Assembly: GCF_004216915.1 (NCBI RefSeq) | Contig: NZ_SGXD01000002.1 | Location: 992,001-1,056,000, forward strand | Direction of reading: 5' to 3' | Origin: Motilibacter rhizosphaerae | Lineage (GTDB): Bacteria; Actinomycetota; Actinomycetes; Motilibacterales; Motilibacteraceae | DNA length: 64,000 nt | Shown here: positions 56,567 to 64,000 of the stretch, piece after piece | How positions within the stretch are numbered: the first letter of the stretch is position 1 | Layout: each line of letters opens with the position of its first letter | Program-made: the position numbers and the translations under genes | The notes under the pieces: model-generated | Database searches by the model: none | What the model saw: the letters and a program-made list of their open reading frames with translations, nothing else | What the model was told of the DNA's origin: nothing

Positions 56567-57289
56567 GTGAGCACGCGACGCGAGATCACCCGGGCGGCGA
56601 CGGTGGCGGAGATCAAGCAGACCGCGCTGCGCCTGATGCGCGAGCAGGGCACGACGAACATCCGCTTCGCCGACATCGCCCGCGCCATGAGCATGACGGC
56701 GCCTGCGCTCTACCGGTACTTCTCCGGCCGTGACGAGCTGCTGACCGGGATGATCGAGGACGCCTGGACCGACCTCGCCGACGAGCTCGAGAAGAGCCTC
56801 GCCGACGTGCACGAGCCGGACCCGGTGGCGGAGTTCCGGGCGGTCTGCGCCGCGTACCGGCGATGGGCGCTCGCTGACACCGCCCGGCTCAACCTCGCCT
56901 TCGGCCTCCCGGTGCCGGGGTACGCCGCCCCCGCCGAGGGCCCGCACATGGACGGCGCGGCCCGCGCGTTCAGCGCCATCGCCGGGACGGTGCTCCACGC
57001 CGAGGCGCTGGGGCACCCGGTCACCCCGCTCACGCCGCCGATGAGCCCCGAGCTCTGCGCCGAGCTGACCCGCGGCAAGGGCGTCGAGCACCCGCCGGCT
57101 GCGCTCTCCCCCGAGCTCACCCAGGCGCTGCTGCACACCTGGGCGAGCCTGCACGGCTTCGTCACGCTCGAGGCCAACGGGCACTTCCACTGGGCCAGCG
57201 GCCAGCACACCGTGCAGATGTTCGACGGGCTGGTCAGCGGCCTGGCGGGCTACATCGGGCTCATCGAGCCGGTGCGGCCGGCGCCCTAG
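56567..57289 (+). CDS. TetR-family regulator (WHG-type ligand domain)
   Basis: A 240-residue repressor. The N-terminal helix-turn-helix reads IRFADIARAMSMTAPALYRYFSGRDELL. The C-terminal part contains the WASLHGFVTLEANGHFHW segment typical of TetR_C_13/WHG domains. It is divergent from the MMPL transporter and is the likely regulator. GTG 56567 has only a weak GAGAG upstream. The last 29 bases overlap the converging hypothetical gene. Confidence 0.9.
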   Translation: MSTRREITRAATVAEIKQTALRLMREQGTTNIRFADIARAMSMTAPALYRYFSGRDELLTGMIEDAWTDLADELEKSLADVHEPDPVAEFRAVCAAYRRWALADTARLNLAFGLPVPGYAAPAEGPHMDGAARAFSAIAGTVLHAEALGHPVTPLTPPMSPELCAELTRGKGVEHPPAALSPELTQALLHTWASLHGFVTLEANGHFHWASGQHTVQMFDGLVSGLAGYIGLIEPVRPAP

Positions 57290-57731
57290 TCAGCATGCTC
57301 AGCGGCACGGGGCGCCCGCGCAGCGTCGCGTCGCCGGGGAGCGGCTCGTCTCCCCACCACCACGTGCCTCCCGAGTCCGGGACCATCTCTAGGAGGGTGC
57401 GGCCCAGCGGTTCGGCGAGGTCGAGCACGGCGATCGATCGCGCGAGGTCGACGGCCGGGTCCCCGTCGTCGAAGCGTGGCAGGCTCCCGTCGTCGACCAG
57501 GCGGCGGCGCAGACCCGTACGGAAGTCCCACCACGGGTGGGTGTAGACGACGTAGAGCACGGGCTGCCCGTCCTGCACGGCCGCGCGCACGTCGAGGAGG
57601 CACACGACCGGGAGCCCGAAGAGGGGGTGGCGGACCGCCTCGGGCAGCGCCTCAGCCACGGCGGCCGCGAACCCACCCGGCGACTCCGCGACGCGCTCGC
57701 GCGCATCCGGCCACAGGTCGGGCTCGTCCAC
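57261..57731 (-). CDS. Conserved hypothetical cytosolic protein
   Basis: A 156-residue protein of unknown family. It is acidic, with a Trp-rich stretch GGTWWWGDEPLPGDATLRG and LYVVYTHPWWDFRTGLRRRL. No signal or membrane segment is present. The GTG at 57731 has TAGCCT six bases upstream, the same leaderless layout as several genes here, which supports the gene. It overlaps the TetR end by 29 bases (convergent). No function is proposed. Confidence 0.7.
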   Translation of the reverse strand: MDEPDLWPDARERVAESPGGFAAAVAEALPEAVRHPLFGLPVVCLLDVRAAVQDGQPVLYVVYTHPWWDFRTGLRRRLVDDGSLPRFDDGDPAVDLARSIAVLDLAEPLGRTLLEMVPDSGGTWWWGDEPLPGDATLRGRPVPLSMLTRAPAAPAR

Positions 57732-57737
57732 CCGACG

Positions 57738-57743
57738 AGGCTA
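57738..57743 (-). promoter_or_regulatory. Leaderless-type -10 box of the 156-residue hypothetical gene
   Basis: TAGCCT on the minus strand ends six bases before the GTG at 57731; no ribosome site is visible. Confidence 0.45.
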
Positions 57744-57748
57744 GCCGC

Positions 57749-58999
57749 CTAGTCCAGCAGCCCGTCCGCGATCGCGGTGGCGAAGCTCGGCGCGAGCGGA
57801 AGCCGCGGCACGAGCACCGCCTGGTACGCGTGGTAGACGTCCGGCTTGCCGCTCCACACCGTCGCGGCGGGACGGTTCTCCGGGTCGAGCTCGTGGCGCC
57901 AGGACCCGCCCTCGAGGTCGAGCAGGTGCTCCCGCGCGTACGCCCACCAGGTGGCGTAGTGCTCGGCGTAGGACGGCTCCCCCGTGGCGGCGAACAGGCT
58001 CGAGGCCGCCGCGAGGCCTTCGGCGACGACCCAGTGCAGCCGCTGGCGGACGACCGGCGACCCGTCCCAGTCCGTGGTGTAGACGAAGCCGTCCGCGCCG
58101 TCGGCCGCCCAGCCGTCCGCGACCGCACCGCGGAAGAGCTGCTCCGCGCCGTCGCGCAGCTCGCGCGGCGCCTGCTCCCCGAGGGCCGCGGCGAGGTCCA
58201 GCGCCAGGCGCGACCACTCGAGCGCGTGGCCCACCGTCGCGCCGTACGGGCGGAACTGGTGGCCGGGGTCGGCGCGGTTGTAGTCGGGCAGCGGGGTCCA
58301 GGAGCTGTCGAAGTGCTCGGGGATCCGCCAGTCGTTGCCCGCCGCCCAGCCGAGCACGCGGGTGGTGATCCGGAGCGCGCGCTGCCGGTAGCGCTCGTCG
58401 CCCGTGACGTCGGCGACCGCGAGCAGCGCCTCGACGGTGTGCATGTTGGCGTTGACGCCGCGGTAGTCCTCGAGCTCGGTCCAGCCGCGGTCCCAGACGT
58501 CGACGACGAGACCGTCGTCCTCCCGCCAGAACCGCGCGTCGTGCACGGCGAGCGCGTCGTCGAGCAGCTCGCGCGCCCCGTCCCGGCCGGCCCGCAGCGC
58601 GGAGGACGCCGCCAGCAGGACGAAGGAGTGGCCGTACGACTCCTTGGCGTCCTTCACCGGGCCGTCGGGGCCCACCGCGGCGTACCAGCCGCCGTGGACG
58701 TCGTCGTGCAGCCGGCAGCGAAGGGCGCGCACGCCCTCGTCGACGAGCGCGGCCGTGCTCTCGTCCCCCGCGAGCAGGGCGAGGGCGGCGACGTGCGTCA
58801 TCCGGCAGGTCAACCACAGCTCGACCGGGTGCTCGCGCACCAGCCGGCCCTGGTCGTCGAGCCAGCCGAACCCGCCGTCGGGGTGGACGCTGCTGCGGGC
58901 GAAGTCGACCAGCCTGGCGGCCTCGGCCGTCAGCTCCGCGCGGTGCTCGGGGGTGGCGGGGCCGGAGGAGGCGTCGGGCGTGCGGAGCAGCGGCGTCAT
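57749..58999 (-). CDS. AGE-family epimerase/isomerase (N-acylglucosamine 2-epimerase fold)
   Basis: A 416-residue (alpha/alpha)6-barrel protein. Family marks are ELWLTCRMTHVAALALLAGD, GWYAAVGPDGPVKDAKESYGHSF, NANMHTVEALLAVADVTGD, FRPYGATVGHALEWSRL and HELDPENRP, with catalytic His residues in the MTHV, NMHTVEA and GHALEW segments. The pattern is closer to sulfoquinovose/mannose isomerases (YihS-like) than to N-acetylglucosamine epimerase. It would interconvert a hexose aldose-ketose or 2-epimer pair. No operon partner of clear sugar function is adjacent. Confidence 0.9.
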   Translation of the reverse strand: MTPLLRTPDASSGPATPEHRAELTAEAARLVDFARSSVHPDGGFGWLDDQGRLVREHPVELWLTCRMTHVAALALLAGDESTAALVDEGVRALRCRLHDDVHGGWYAAVGPDGPVKDAKESYGHSFVLLAASSALRAGRDGARELLDDALAVHDARFWREDDGLVVDVWDRGWTELEDYRGVNANMHTVEALLAVADVTGDERYRQRALRITTRVLGWAAGNDWRIPEHFDSSWTPLPDYNRADPGHQFRPYGATVGHALEWSRLALDLAAALGEQAPRELRDGAEQLFRGAVADGWAADGADGFVYTTDWDGSPVVRQRLHWVVAEGLAAASSLFAATGEPSYAEHYATWWAYAREHLLDLEGGSWRHELDPENRPAATVWSGKPDVYHAYQAVLVPRLPLAPSFATAIADGLLD

Positions 59000-59038
59000 G
59001 GCGCTCCCTCGGGTCGGCGGGGTGGGGCGGTGCGGAGC

Positions 59039-59947
59039 CTAGCGACCGGGGAGCGCGGCCTCGTACGCGAACAGCTCCATCCCCGGCCGGCAGCGGCTGG
59101 CCTCCAGCGTGTGCCCGACCCGCCGCTCGACCAGGACCTCGACCCCTCCGCTCGGGAGGGTGACCGGCACCCGCGCCGTGCTGCCGTCGGGCCGTGCGGG
59201 CCCGCACTCCACGTCGCCGCGGGCGAGCAGGCCGAGCTGCGCGCGGACCTCGACCTCGGCGGTCTGCTGCCACGGGTCGTACGACGCGCGCCCGCGCATC
59301 GTCGTCGGCCGCACCTCACCCGCGAGCGCGGCGGCGAAGGTCGCGAGGCCGCCCTCGGCCTCGACCCGCCCGTGGAACTCGCCGTGGGGAGCGACGACGA
59401 GGTTGCCCGCGAAGCGGTCGCCGCCGACGTGCGAGCACTCCCACGCCGCCTCGCCGTACGCCTGGGCGAGCGCCGCCGCCACAGGACGCCCGTCGACCGC
59501 GCAGCAGAGGTCCTTGGTCCCGTGCGTGCAGACGAGCGCGAGCGGGCCCGCCGGTGCGCCGAGCCCGAGCGGCTCCCCCGCGGCCAGCGCGTCGAGGGGG
59601 ACGTCCGCCAGCGCAGCGAGGTCGGGCACGTCCAGCGCCTCGAGCCAGGACGCCGTACCCGCGCAGGAGCCCAGGTGGACGCGGCGCGCGCCCTCGTGCA
59701 GGGCGCCACCGCCCGGCCGGCGGACCAGCAGCGTGCGCAGCCCTGCCTCCCGCGTGAGCCGGGCGACCGTCGCGCGCACGTCACCGGGGAGCGCGGCGAG
59801 CACCTCCTGCAGCGCGGTGCGCGACCACGGCCCGGGCTGCTCGAGGAGCAGCCAGCGGCGTACGGGCGGGGCCGTCCCGACGCCGGACTCCCCGGAGGCC
59901 CGGGACGCTACCGCGCAGCGGGAGGCGGTGGGCTCGGGCGAGGGCAC
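59039..59947 (-). CDS. Sucrase/ferredoxin-like family protein
   Basis: A 302-residue protein of the Suc_Fer-like (thioredoxin-fold [2Fe-2S]) family. It contains the pair VCTHGTKDLCCAVDGRPV and SHVGGDRFAGNLVV, whose Cys and His residues are the candidate cluster ligands, and a C-terminal redox domain ending RVGHTLEASRC. Yeast and plant members are mitochondrial or apoplastic redox proteins; in actinobacteria the role is unknown. A TAGGGT box five bases before the GTG suggests a leaderless start. The neighbouring gene is the AGE epimerase, 39 bases downstream. Confidence 0.85.
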   Translation of the reverse strand: MPSPEPTASRCAVASRASGESGVGTAPPVRRWLLLEQPGPWSRTALQEVLAALPGDVRATVARLTREAGLRTLLVRRPGGGALHEGARRVHLGSCAGTASWLEALDVPDLAALADVPLDALAAGEPLGLGAPAGPLALVCTHGTKDLCCAVDGRPVAAALAQAYGEAAWECSHVGGDRFAGNLVVAPHGEFHGRVEAEGGLATFAAALAGEVRPTTMRGRASYDPWQQTAEVEVRAQLGLLARGDVECGPARPDGSTARVPVTLPSGGVEVLVERRVGHTLEASRCRPGMELFAYEAALPGR

Positions 59948-60077
59948 GCCTCACCCTAGGTGACCTGCACGAGTGCCACCCGTTCGGCCGCTCGTCCGTC
60001 CCTCCCGCCTGCCGAGACTCCCAGGGAAGGAACGCGCACGCCAGGAGGGCGGCGCGAGCAGTGGTCCAGGAGGACGC

Positions 60078-60443
60078 ATGGCACGGGTGCTGGTGGTCGA
60101 GGACGACCAGGACGCGCGGCTGCTCATCAGCGCGTGCCTGCGTCGCGCGGGGCACACCGTGCTCACCGCGGAGAGCGGCTACCAGGCGCTCTCCCTGGTG
60201 TTCGAGGAGGGCCTGCCCGAGGCCGCCGTGCTCGACCTGCACATGCCCGGGATGGACGGCTTCGACGTGCTCACCGCACTGCAGGCGACCGGCCTCGCGG
60301 GCGCGAACACGGTCGTGCTCACCGCCGTGCAGGGCAGCTCCGCCCGCGCCGCCGTGACCGCCCGCGGCGCGCACTACCTCGCGAAGCCGTTCTACCCCAG
60401 CGAGCTGACCGCGGCCGTCGAGGAGTGCACCTCCGCGGCGTAG
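60078..60443 (+). CDS. Single-domain response regulator (CheY-like)
   Basis: A 121-residue receiver with the acid cluster Glu8-Asp9-Asp10, phosphorylation site Asp53 in VLDLHMPGMDG, the Thr of VVLTAVQ and the Lys of YLAKPF. It has no output domain. CAGGAGG lies five bases before ATG 60078. No kinase is adjacent. It is followed by a gene for an exported protein, a link that may be chance. Confidence 0.93.
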   Translation: MARVLVVEDDQDARLLISACLRRAGHTVLTAESGYQALSLVFEEGLPEAAVLDLHMPGMDGFDVLTALQATGLAGANTVVLTAVQGSSARAAVTARGAHYLAKPFYPSELTAAVEECTSAA

Positions 60444-60563
60444 CCGCGACGACGGGCTCCGCGGGCAGCCGCGACAAGCGGACCGCAAGGAAGCGGCAGC
60501 TCGCGTACGGACTCTGGTCCCACGGGCGCACACGGCGTCCGCGGACCCGAGGAGATGCTCGAC

Positions 60564-61937
60564 GTGGCACACCACACGATCCCGACCACCCGGCGGCGGA
60601 CGGCCTGGCCGGCCGTGGTCGTCACCGCCGGCGCGGTCGCCGGCGGCCTGGCAGCGCCCGCCGCCAGCGCGTACGCCGGGGAGGCCAGCGCGACGACGGC
60701 TGCTGCCTGCGACCTCACGGCGTACACCCCGCCCACCATCACCTCGCTGGGGACGGGCCCGGCGGCGCTCGACGTCCGCTCCGGGCCGAAGGACGTCTCG
60801 CTCACCGTGGGGGCCAGCGACGACGACCGCGGCGTGTCCAGCGTGCAGGTGCTGCTCGCGTCGCCGAAGGGCCCCGGTGGCAAGCAGTCCTACGCGTACG
60901 CGACGCTGCGCCGCACCGCGGGCACGGCGCTGAGCGGCACGTTCTCGGGCAAGGCGACGGTGGCCCGCTGGGTCGTGCCGGGCGCCTGGTCGGTCGAGAG
61001 CGTCATCGCGACCGACGCCGGCGGCGCCGTCGCCTTCCTGCAGGAGAGCGACCTCGCCGCCAAGGGCTGGCCGCACCAGGTCGACGTCACCTCGACGCCC
61101 GACCTCGTGCCGCCCGCGGCGACCGCGCTGACGATCGCTCCGGTCCGCGTCGACACGACCCGCGCGGTGGGCAGGGTCCACGTCACGGCGCAGGTGGCAG
61201 ACGGGCTGTCGGGAGTCCTCAGCGCCTCCGTCGAGCTCACGCCGCCCGGGTCCAGCGAGCCGACGGTCACCGGTCTGCTCCGCCGGACGTCGGGGACGGC
61301 GCGGAAGGGCGTCTTCTCCGGTGACGTCGTCGTGCCGCGCTGGGTCGGCAAGGGCGCGTGGAGAGCGCAGGCGCTGCTCGTCGACGGGGCTCTCAACACC
61401 CGGACGTACGCGACCCGCGACCTCGCCGCGAATCACTGGACCTCGCGCGTCGCCGTCGTCTCCGGGACCGATGCGGTGGCCCCGACCCTCTCGGGCGTCA
61501 CCGCCACTCCGGCGACCGTCGACACCCGGGGCGGGACCGCGACCTTCAGCGTGTCCGCCACCGCTCGCGACGCCCTGTCGGGGGTCGCGTCGGCCCGGGT
61601 CACCTGGACCAGCCCCTCGGGGCAGAGCGTCACGGCCGACCTGCAGCGGGCCTCGGGCAGCGCTCAGGTGGGGCGCTGGACCGGGACGGGGACGTTGTCC
61701 GTCTGCTCGGAGGCGGGGGCGTGGAAGCCCAGCGCCACCGTCCGCGACGTCGCGGGCAACGAGCGCGTGGTCACCGCCGGACTGCCGGTGCTGACGGTGC
61801 TCGGCCGCGACCTCTCCGCCGCGGCGACGACCCCGCCCGCCGTCGGGGGCGACCCGGGGACCCCCGATGCTCCGGACACCTCCGGCACCCCCGCCGCCGG
61901 AGATCCGCAGCCGGTCTGGGGCGGCGACAACGGCTGA
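60564..61937 (+). CDS. Exported protein with three ~115-residue beta repeats
   Basis: A 457-residue protein: signal peptide (residues about 1-37, RRRTAWPAVVVTAGAVAGG), then three Ig-like repeats, each containing R-x-A/S-G-x-A-x-x-G-x-F/W-S/T-G and AW at a fixed distance (LRRTAGTALSGTFSG, LRRTSGTARKGVFSG, LQRASGSAQVGRWTG), and a Pro/Thr/Gly-rich C-terminal tail ending in VWGGDNG. The first repeat follows a Cys (ACDLTAY) and the last has SVCSEAG. GTG 60564 is nine bases after GAGGAG; the ATG at 60555 abuts it. Likely extracellular, perhaps adhesive or calcium-linked; no enzyme motif seen. Confidence 0.82.
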   Translation: MAHHTIPTTRRRTAWPAVVVTAGAVAGGLAAPAASAYAGEASATTAAACDLTAYTPPTITSLGTGPAALDVRSGPKDVSLTVGASDDDRGVSSVQVLLASPKGPGGKQSYAYATLRRTAGTALSGTFSGKATVARWVVPGAWSVESVIATDAGGAVAFLQESDLAAKGWPHQVDVTSTPDLVPPAATALTIAPVRVDTTRAVGRVHVTAQVADGLSGVLSASVELTPPGSSEPTVTGLLRRTSGTARKGVFSGDVVVPRWVGKGAWRAQALLVDGALNTRTYATRDLAANHWTSRVAVVSGTDAVAPTLSGVTATPATVDTRGGTATFSVSATARDALSGVASARVTWTSPSGQSVTADLQRASGSAQVGRWTGTGTLSVCSEAGAWKPSATVRDVAGNERVVTAGLPVLTVLGRDLSAAATTPPAVGGDPGTPDAPDTSGTPAAGDPQPVWGGDNG

Positions 61938-61975
61938 GGGCGCCCTCCCCGGCCGCCCGACGCTGCGTACGCCGA

Positions 61976-62019
61976 CAGGCGCGGCAGGCCTGGTCCCCCC
62001 GGACGGCCTGCCGCGCCTG
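61976..62019. terminator. Bidirectional hairpin between the repeat protein and the fasciclin gene
   Basis: A perfect 15-bp stem (61976-61990 with 62005-62019) and a 14-base loop lie between converging genes, 39 bases after the plus-strand stop. Confidence 0.85.
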
Positions 62020-62054
62020 CGTCTCTCCAGCCGGGGGACCGGCTGGAAGCTCGA

Positions 62055-62807
62055 CTACTTCGTGGGCGTCAGCACGCCGTCGATGAGGTAGACGGTCGCG
62101 TTGGCGGTCTGCACGCCACCGCAGATGACGTGGTTGCCGTTGACGGTCAGGTTGTTCCCGCTGCCGGCGACCTTGACGGTGCTGCCCTCGAGGGTCTTCT
62201 GCGTGCCGGCGATCTTGTCGGGGCTGATCTGCCCGTCGAGCACGTGGTAGGTCAGCACCTTGGTGAGCAGCGCCTGGTCGGTGCTGAGCTTCTTCAGCGT
62301 GGCGGCCGGGACCTTCTTGAAGGCCGCGTCGACCGGGGCGAAGACCGTGAACTTGCCGCTGTTGAGGGTGTCCACGAGGTTGACCTTGGGGTTGAGCTTG
62401 CCGGAGACGGCGGCGACCAGGGTCTTGAGCAGCGGGTTGTTCGAGGCTGCAGTGGCCACCGGGTCCTGCGCCATGCCCGCGACCGAGCCGGCGCCGCTCG
62501 GCACCGCCTTGGCGTACGCCGCACAGCCCGAACCGACGAGGGTCGCGGCCTCGGCACCGCTGGACGCCATCGGCGTGTCGGACGCCATCGCGCTGTCCGA
62601 CGCCATCGGCGCGCTCGAGGCCATCGAGCTGTCGGAGGTCATCGGCGCGCTCGAGGCCATGCTGCCGCTCGAGGACATCGAGCTGCTGGCCGGAGCGGAG
62701 CCCGCCGAGCTGCCCCCGCTGCTGCTGCTGCCGCAGGCGGAGAGGCTGAGGGCGAGGGCCGTCACGGTGCCGGCCAGGACGACGGAAGAGTTCTTGCGGA
62801 GCAGCAT
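62055..62807 (-). CDS. Fasciclin-domain lipoprotein with a methionine-hexad linker (MPT83-like)
   Basis: A 250-residue lipoprotein. The signal sequence ends in LSAC (Cys25). Residues 44-80 form a low-complexity linker with Met at every sixth position (44, 50, 56, 62, 68, 74, 80) between Ser/Ala/Pro/Asp. Then comes one fasciclin (FAS1) domain: [39 protein letters not shown] and [25 protein letters not shown]. Two Cys could form the disulfide of MPT70/MPT83. AGGAGAAGAAG precedes ATG 62807. In mycobacteria such proteins belong to the SigK regulon; a molybdopterin oxidoreductase gene lies upstream on the same strand. Confidence 0.92.
   Translation of the reverse strand: MLLRKNSSVVLAGTVTALALSLSACGSSSSGGSSAGSAPASSSMSSSGSMASSAPMTSDSSMASSAPMASDSAMASDTPMASSGAEAATLVGSGCAAYAKAVPSGAGSVAGMAQDPVATAASNNPLLKTLVAAVSGKLNPKVNLVDTLNSGKFTVFAPVDAAFKKVPAATLKKLSTDQALLTKVLTYHVLDGQISPDKIAGTQKTLEGSTVKVAGSGNNLTVNGNHVICGGVQTANATVYLIDGVLTPTK
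62568..62678 (-). repeat. 18-bp tandem repeat encoding the methionine hexads
   Basis: Seven ATG-containing units, each 18 bases, coding for M-(S/A/T)-S-(S/D)-x-x. Sub-repeats such as GCCATCGGCGCGCTCGAGG recur on the plus strand. Repeat number could vary between strains. Confidence 0.7.
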
Positions 62808-62925
62808 CTTCTTCTCCTGAAGAGTTGTGCACGGCTTCCCGTGCGACGAGTTCTGCTTGTCTTGCTTGGGATTCGGACCAGATCCGGGGCCGGATGGGTG
62901 AGGTACGTCTCCCTGACGGGGTGTT

Positions 62926-64000
62926 TCAGCCCACGCGGACGACGACCGAGTGCCAGCCCGTCGCGCCACTGGGGAAGGGGGCCTCGCGCTTCTCGGGCTG
63001 CACGGCGCCGGTGCCGTCGGTGGCACGGACCTGCAGGGTGTGCACCCCCGACGTCGCGCCCGTCCAGCGCCAGAGCCACTGGCGCCACGTGTCCTTCGTG
63101 TTCGAGGCCGCGAGCTCTGCCTTCTGCCACGGGCCTTCGTCGACGCGCACCTCGACGGCGGAGATCCCCCTCTCCTGCGCCCACGCCACACCTCCCACCG
63201 CGACCGTCCCGGGCGTCGAGGTGGACAGCGGCTTGGGAGTGTCGATGCGCGAGAAGGTCTTGATCGGCGCCTGCTCCTTCCAGCCGCGCTGCACCCAGTA
63301 CGGGTCGTACGCCGCGAAGGTCGTCACCTCCATCGAGGTGATCCACTTGCACGCCGACACGTAGCCGTAGAGGCCGGGCACGACCATGCGGACGGGGAAG
63401 CCGTGCTCGGGGCGGAGCGGCTCGCCGTTCATCGCGACCACGAGCATGGCGTCGCGGCCGTCGAGCAGGGCCGCGGTGGGGGTGCCGATCGTCATGCCGT
63501 CGACCGAGCGCGAGACCACCTGGTCGGCACCTGTCTTCGGGCGCAGCGGCTGGAGGAGGGACTTGACCGGGACGCCCAGCCAGCGGGCGTTGCCGGCCAG
63601 GTTGCCGCCGACCTCGTTGGAGACGCACGAGATCGTGATGTCGCGCTCGATCATGGGCATCGCGAGCAGGTCGTCCCAGCGCAGCGTGCGCTCCTCGGCG
63701 ACCTGACCGTGGATGTGGAGCTTCCAGTCGTCCGTCGAGAGCTGCGGGACGACGAGGGCCGTGTCCACGCGGTAGAAGTCGCGCGGCTCGGTGTAGAACC
63801 CGGTGATCCCCGGGACCGCCAGCTGCGCCCCCGCAGGGAGCGCCGGTGCCGGGCTCACCGGCTTCGGCAGTGCGACCGCACGCCGGGAGGCCCCGACGTC
63901 GAGCCGATCGGTGAGCCGCTGGCCCACCAGGGCCGCGACGCCGGCCGCAGCGGCAGAACCCCCTGCGAAGACGAGGAAGCTGCGTCGCCCGGCACTGTGC
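62926..64000 (-). CDS. Molybdopterin-dependent oxidoreductase (SUOX/YedY-like), 5' end outside the window
   Basis: At least 358 codons; the frame stays open through 64000, so the start and the expected N-terminal membrane region are missing. The edge codes for [17 protein letters not shown], a membrane or Tat-like segment. The molybdopterin domain follows, with the active-site Cys in [34 protein letters not shown] and the Mo-co dimerisation domain at the end ([23 protein letters not shown]). It would be an exported, membrane-anchored oxidoreductase, perhaps for sulfite or protein methionine sulfoxide. The shorter ATG/GTG at 63927 would cut off the anchor. Confidence 0.9.
   Translation of the reverse strand, partial: HSAGRRSFLVFAGGSAAAAGVAALVGQRLTDRLDVGASRRAVALPKPVSPAPALPAGAQLAVPGITGFYTEPRDFYRVDTALVVPQLSTDDWKLHIHGQVAEERTLRWDDLLAMPMIERDITISCVSNEVGGNLAGNARWLGVPVKSLLQPLRPKTGADQVVSRSVDGMTIGTPTAALLDGRDAMLVVAMNGEPLRPEHGFPVRMVVPGLYGYVSACKWITSMEVTTFAAYDPYWVQRGWKEQAPIKTFSRIDTPKPLSTSTPGTVAVGGVAWAQERGISAVEVRVDEGPWQKAELAASNTKDTWRQWLWRWTGATSGVHTLQVRATDGTGAVQPEKREAPFPSGATGWHSVVVRVG

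Noticed and set aside
60444-60563. Possible riboswitch before the secreted three-repeat protein
   Set aside because: The region is GC-rich and can fold, but none of the conserved cores of cyclic di-AMP, cyclic di-GMP or cobalamin riboswitches was found.

Overview
The window is chromosomal DNA of a very GC-rich actinomycete. The reasons are a G+C content well above 70% by eye, many GTG starts, a strong G/C third-position bias, and typical actinobacterial families (SCO4848-type membrane protein, DUF3017, DUF6350, PcrA/UvrD, PspC kinase pairs, Suc_Fer-like protein, MPT83-type fasciclin lipoprotein). From memory, the gene order follows a conserved block known from Streptomyces (add, cdd, deoA, nucleoside ABC transporter, sdh, dac, trpS, mdh, folD, purH, purN, sucCD, pcrA). 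The genus cannot be fixed from the sequence alone. I see no phage, IS element, CRISPR array or rRNA/tRNA gene.

Layout. 1-7461 (minus): a nucleoside uptake and salvage operon, read bmp lipoprotein, ABC ATPase, two permeases, cdd, deoA, cupin, add (cut by the window edge), with a strong hairpin between the binding protein and the ATPase. 7538-12564: an M20 amidohydrolase, then an aminoacyl-lipid synthase plus membrane-anchored esterase pair, and a secreted SGNH hydrolase. 12794-16172: sdhCDAB, followed by an intergenic cluster of inverted repeats. 16489-24653: SDR, GNAT, small membrane protein, D-Ala-D-Ala carboxypeptidase, YihY, 2'-5' RNA ligase family protein, trpS, a 32-residue membrane microprotein and a GGDEF-EAL protein. 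24810-39330: central metabolism (mdh-icd, sucCD), purine and one-carbon genes (purN-purH-DMT-folD-DUF3017), an M23 peptidase and pcrA.

39343-49908 is more accessory: a TetR-controlled DrrAB-like ABC exporter, a PIG-L deacetylase and SDR, a 993-residue LuxR-type ATPase regulator, a LysE exporter, an aldo/keto reductase, a VOC protein and an AraC regulator. 49905-53380 is a PspC histidine kinase/response regulator pair divergent from a PspC-toastrack protein, a cell-envelope stress module. 54100-57289 is an MMPL transporter with a divergent TetR. 57261-64000 holds an AGE-family epimerase, a sucrase/ferredoxin-like protein, a CheY-like receiver, a secreted three-repeat protein, a fasciclin lipoprotein with a regular methionine repeat, and a molybdopterin oxidoreductase running off the end.

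Cooperation. FolD makes the formyl-folate used by PurN and PurH. Sdh, Icd, Mdh and SucCD are four TCA steps within 22 kb. The nucleosides imported by the ABC system are substrates for Cdd, DeoA and Add. Many genes appear to be leaderless, with a TANNNT-like box six bases before the start codon. No wholly new system could be proven. The best leads are the aminoacyl-lipid synthase/hydrolase pair, the TetR/ABC divergent leaderless promoter with an operator inside the coding sequence, the methionine-hexad lipoprotein, and the intergenic TGATCA repeats.
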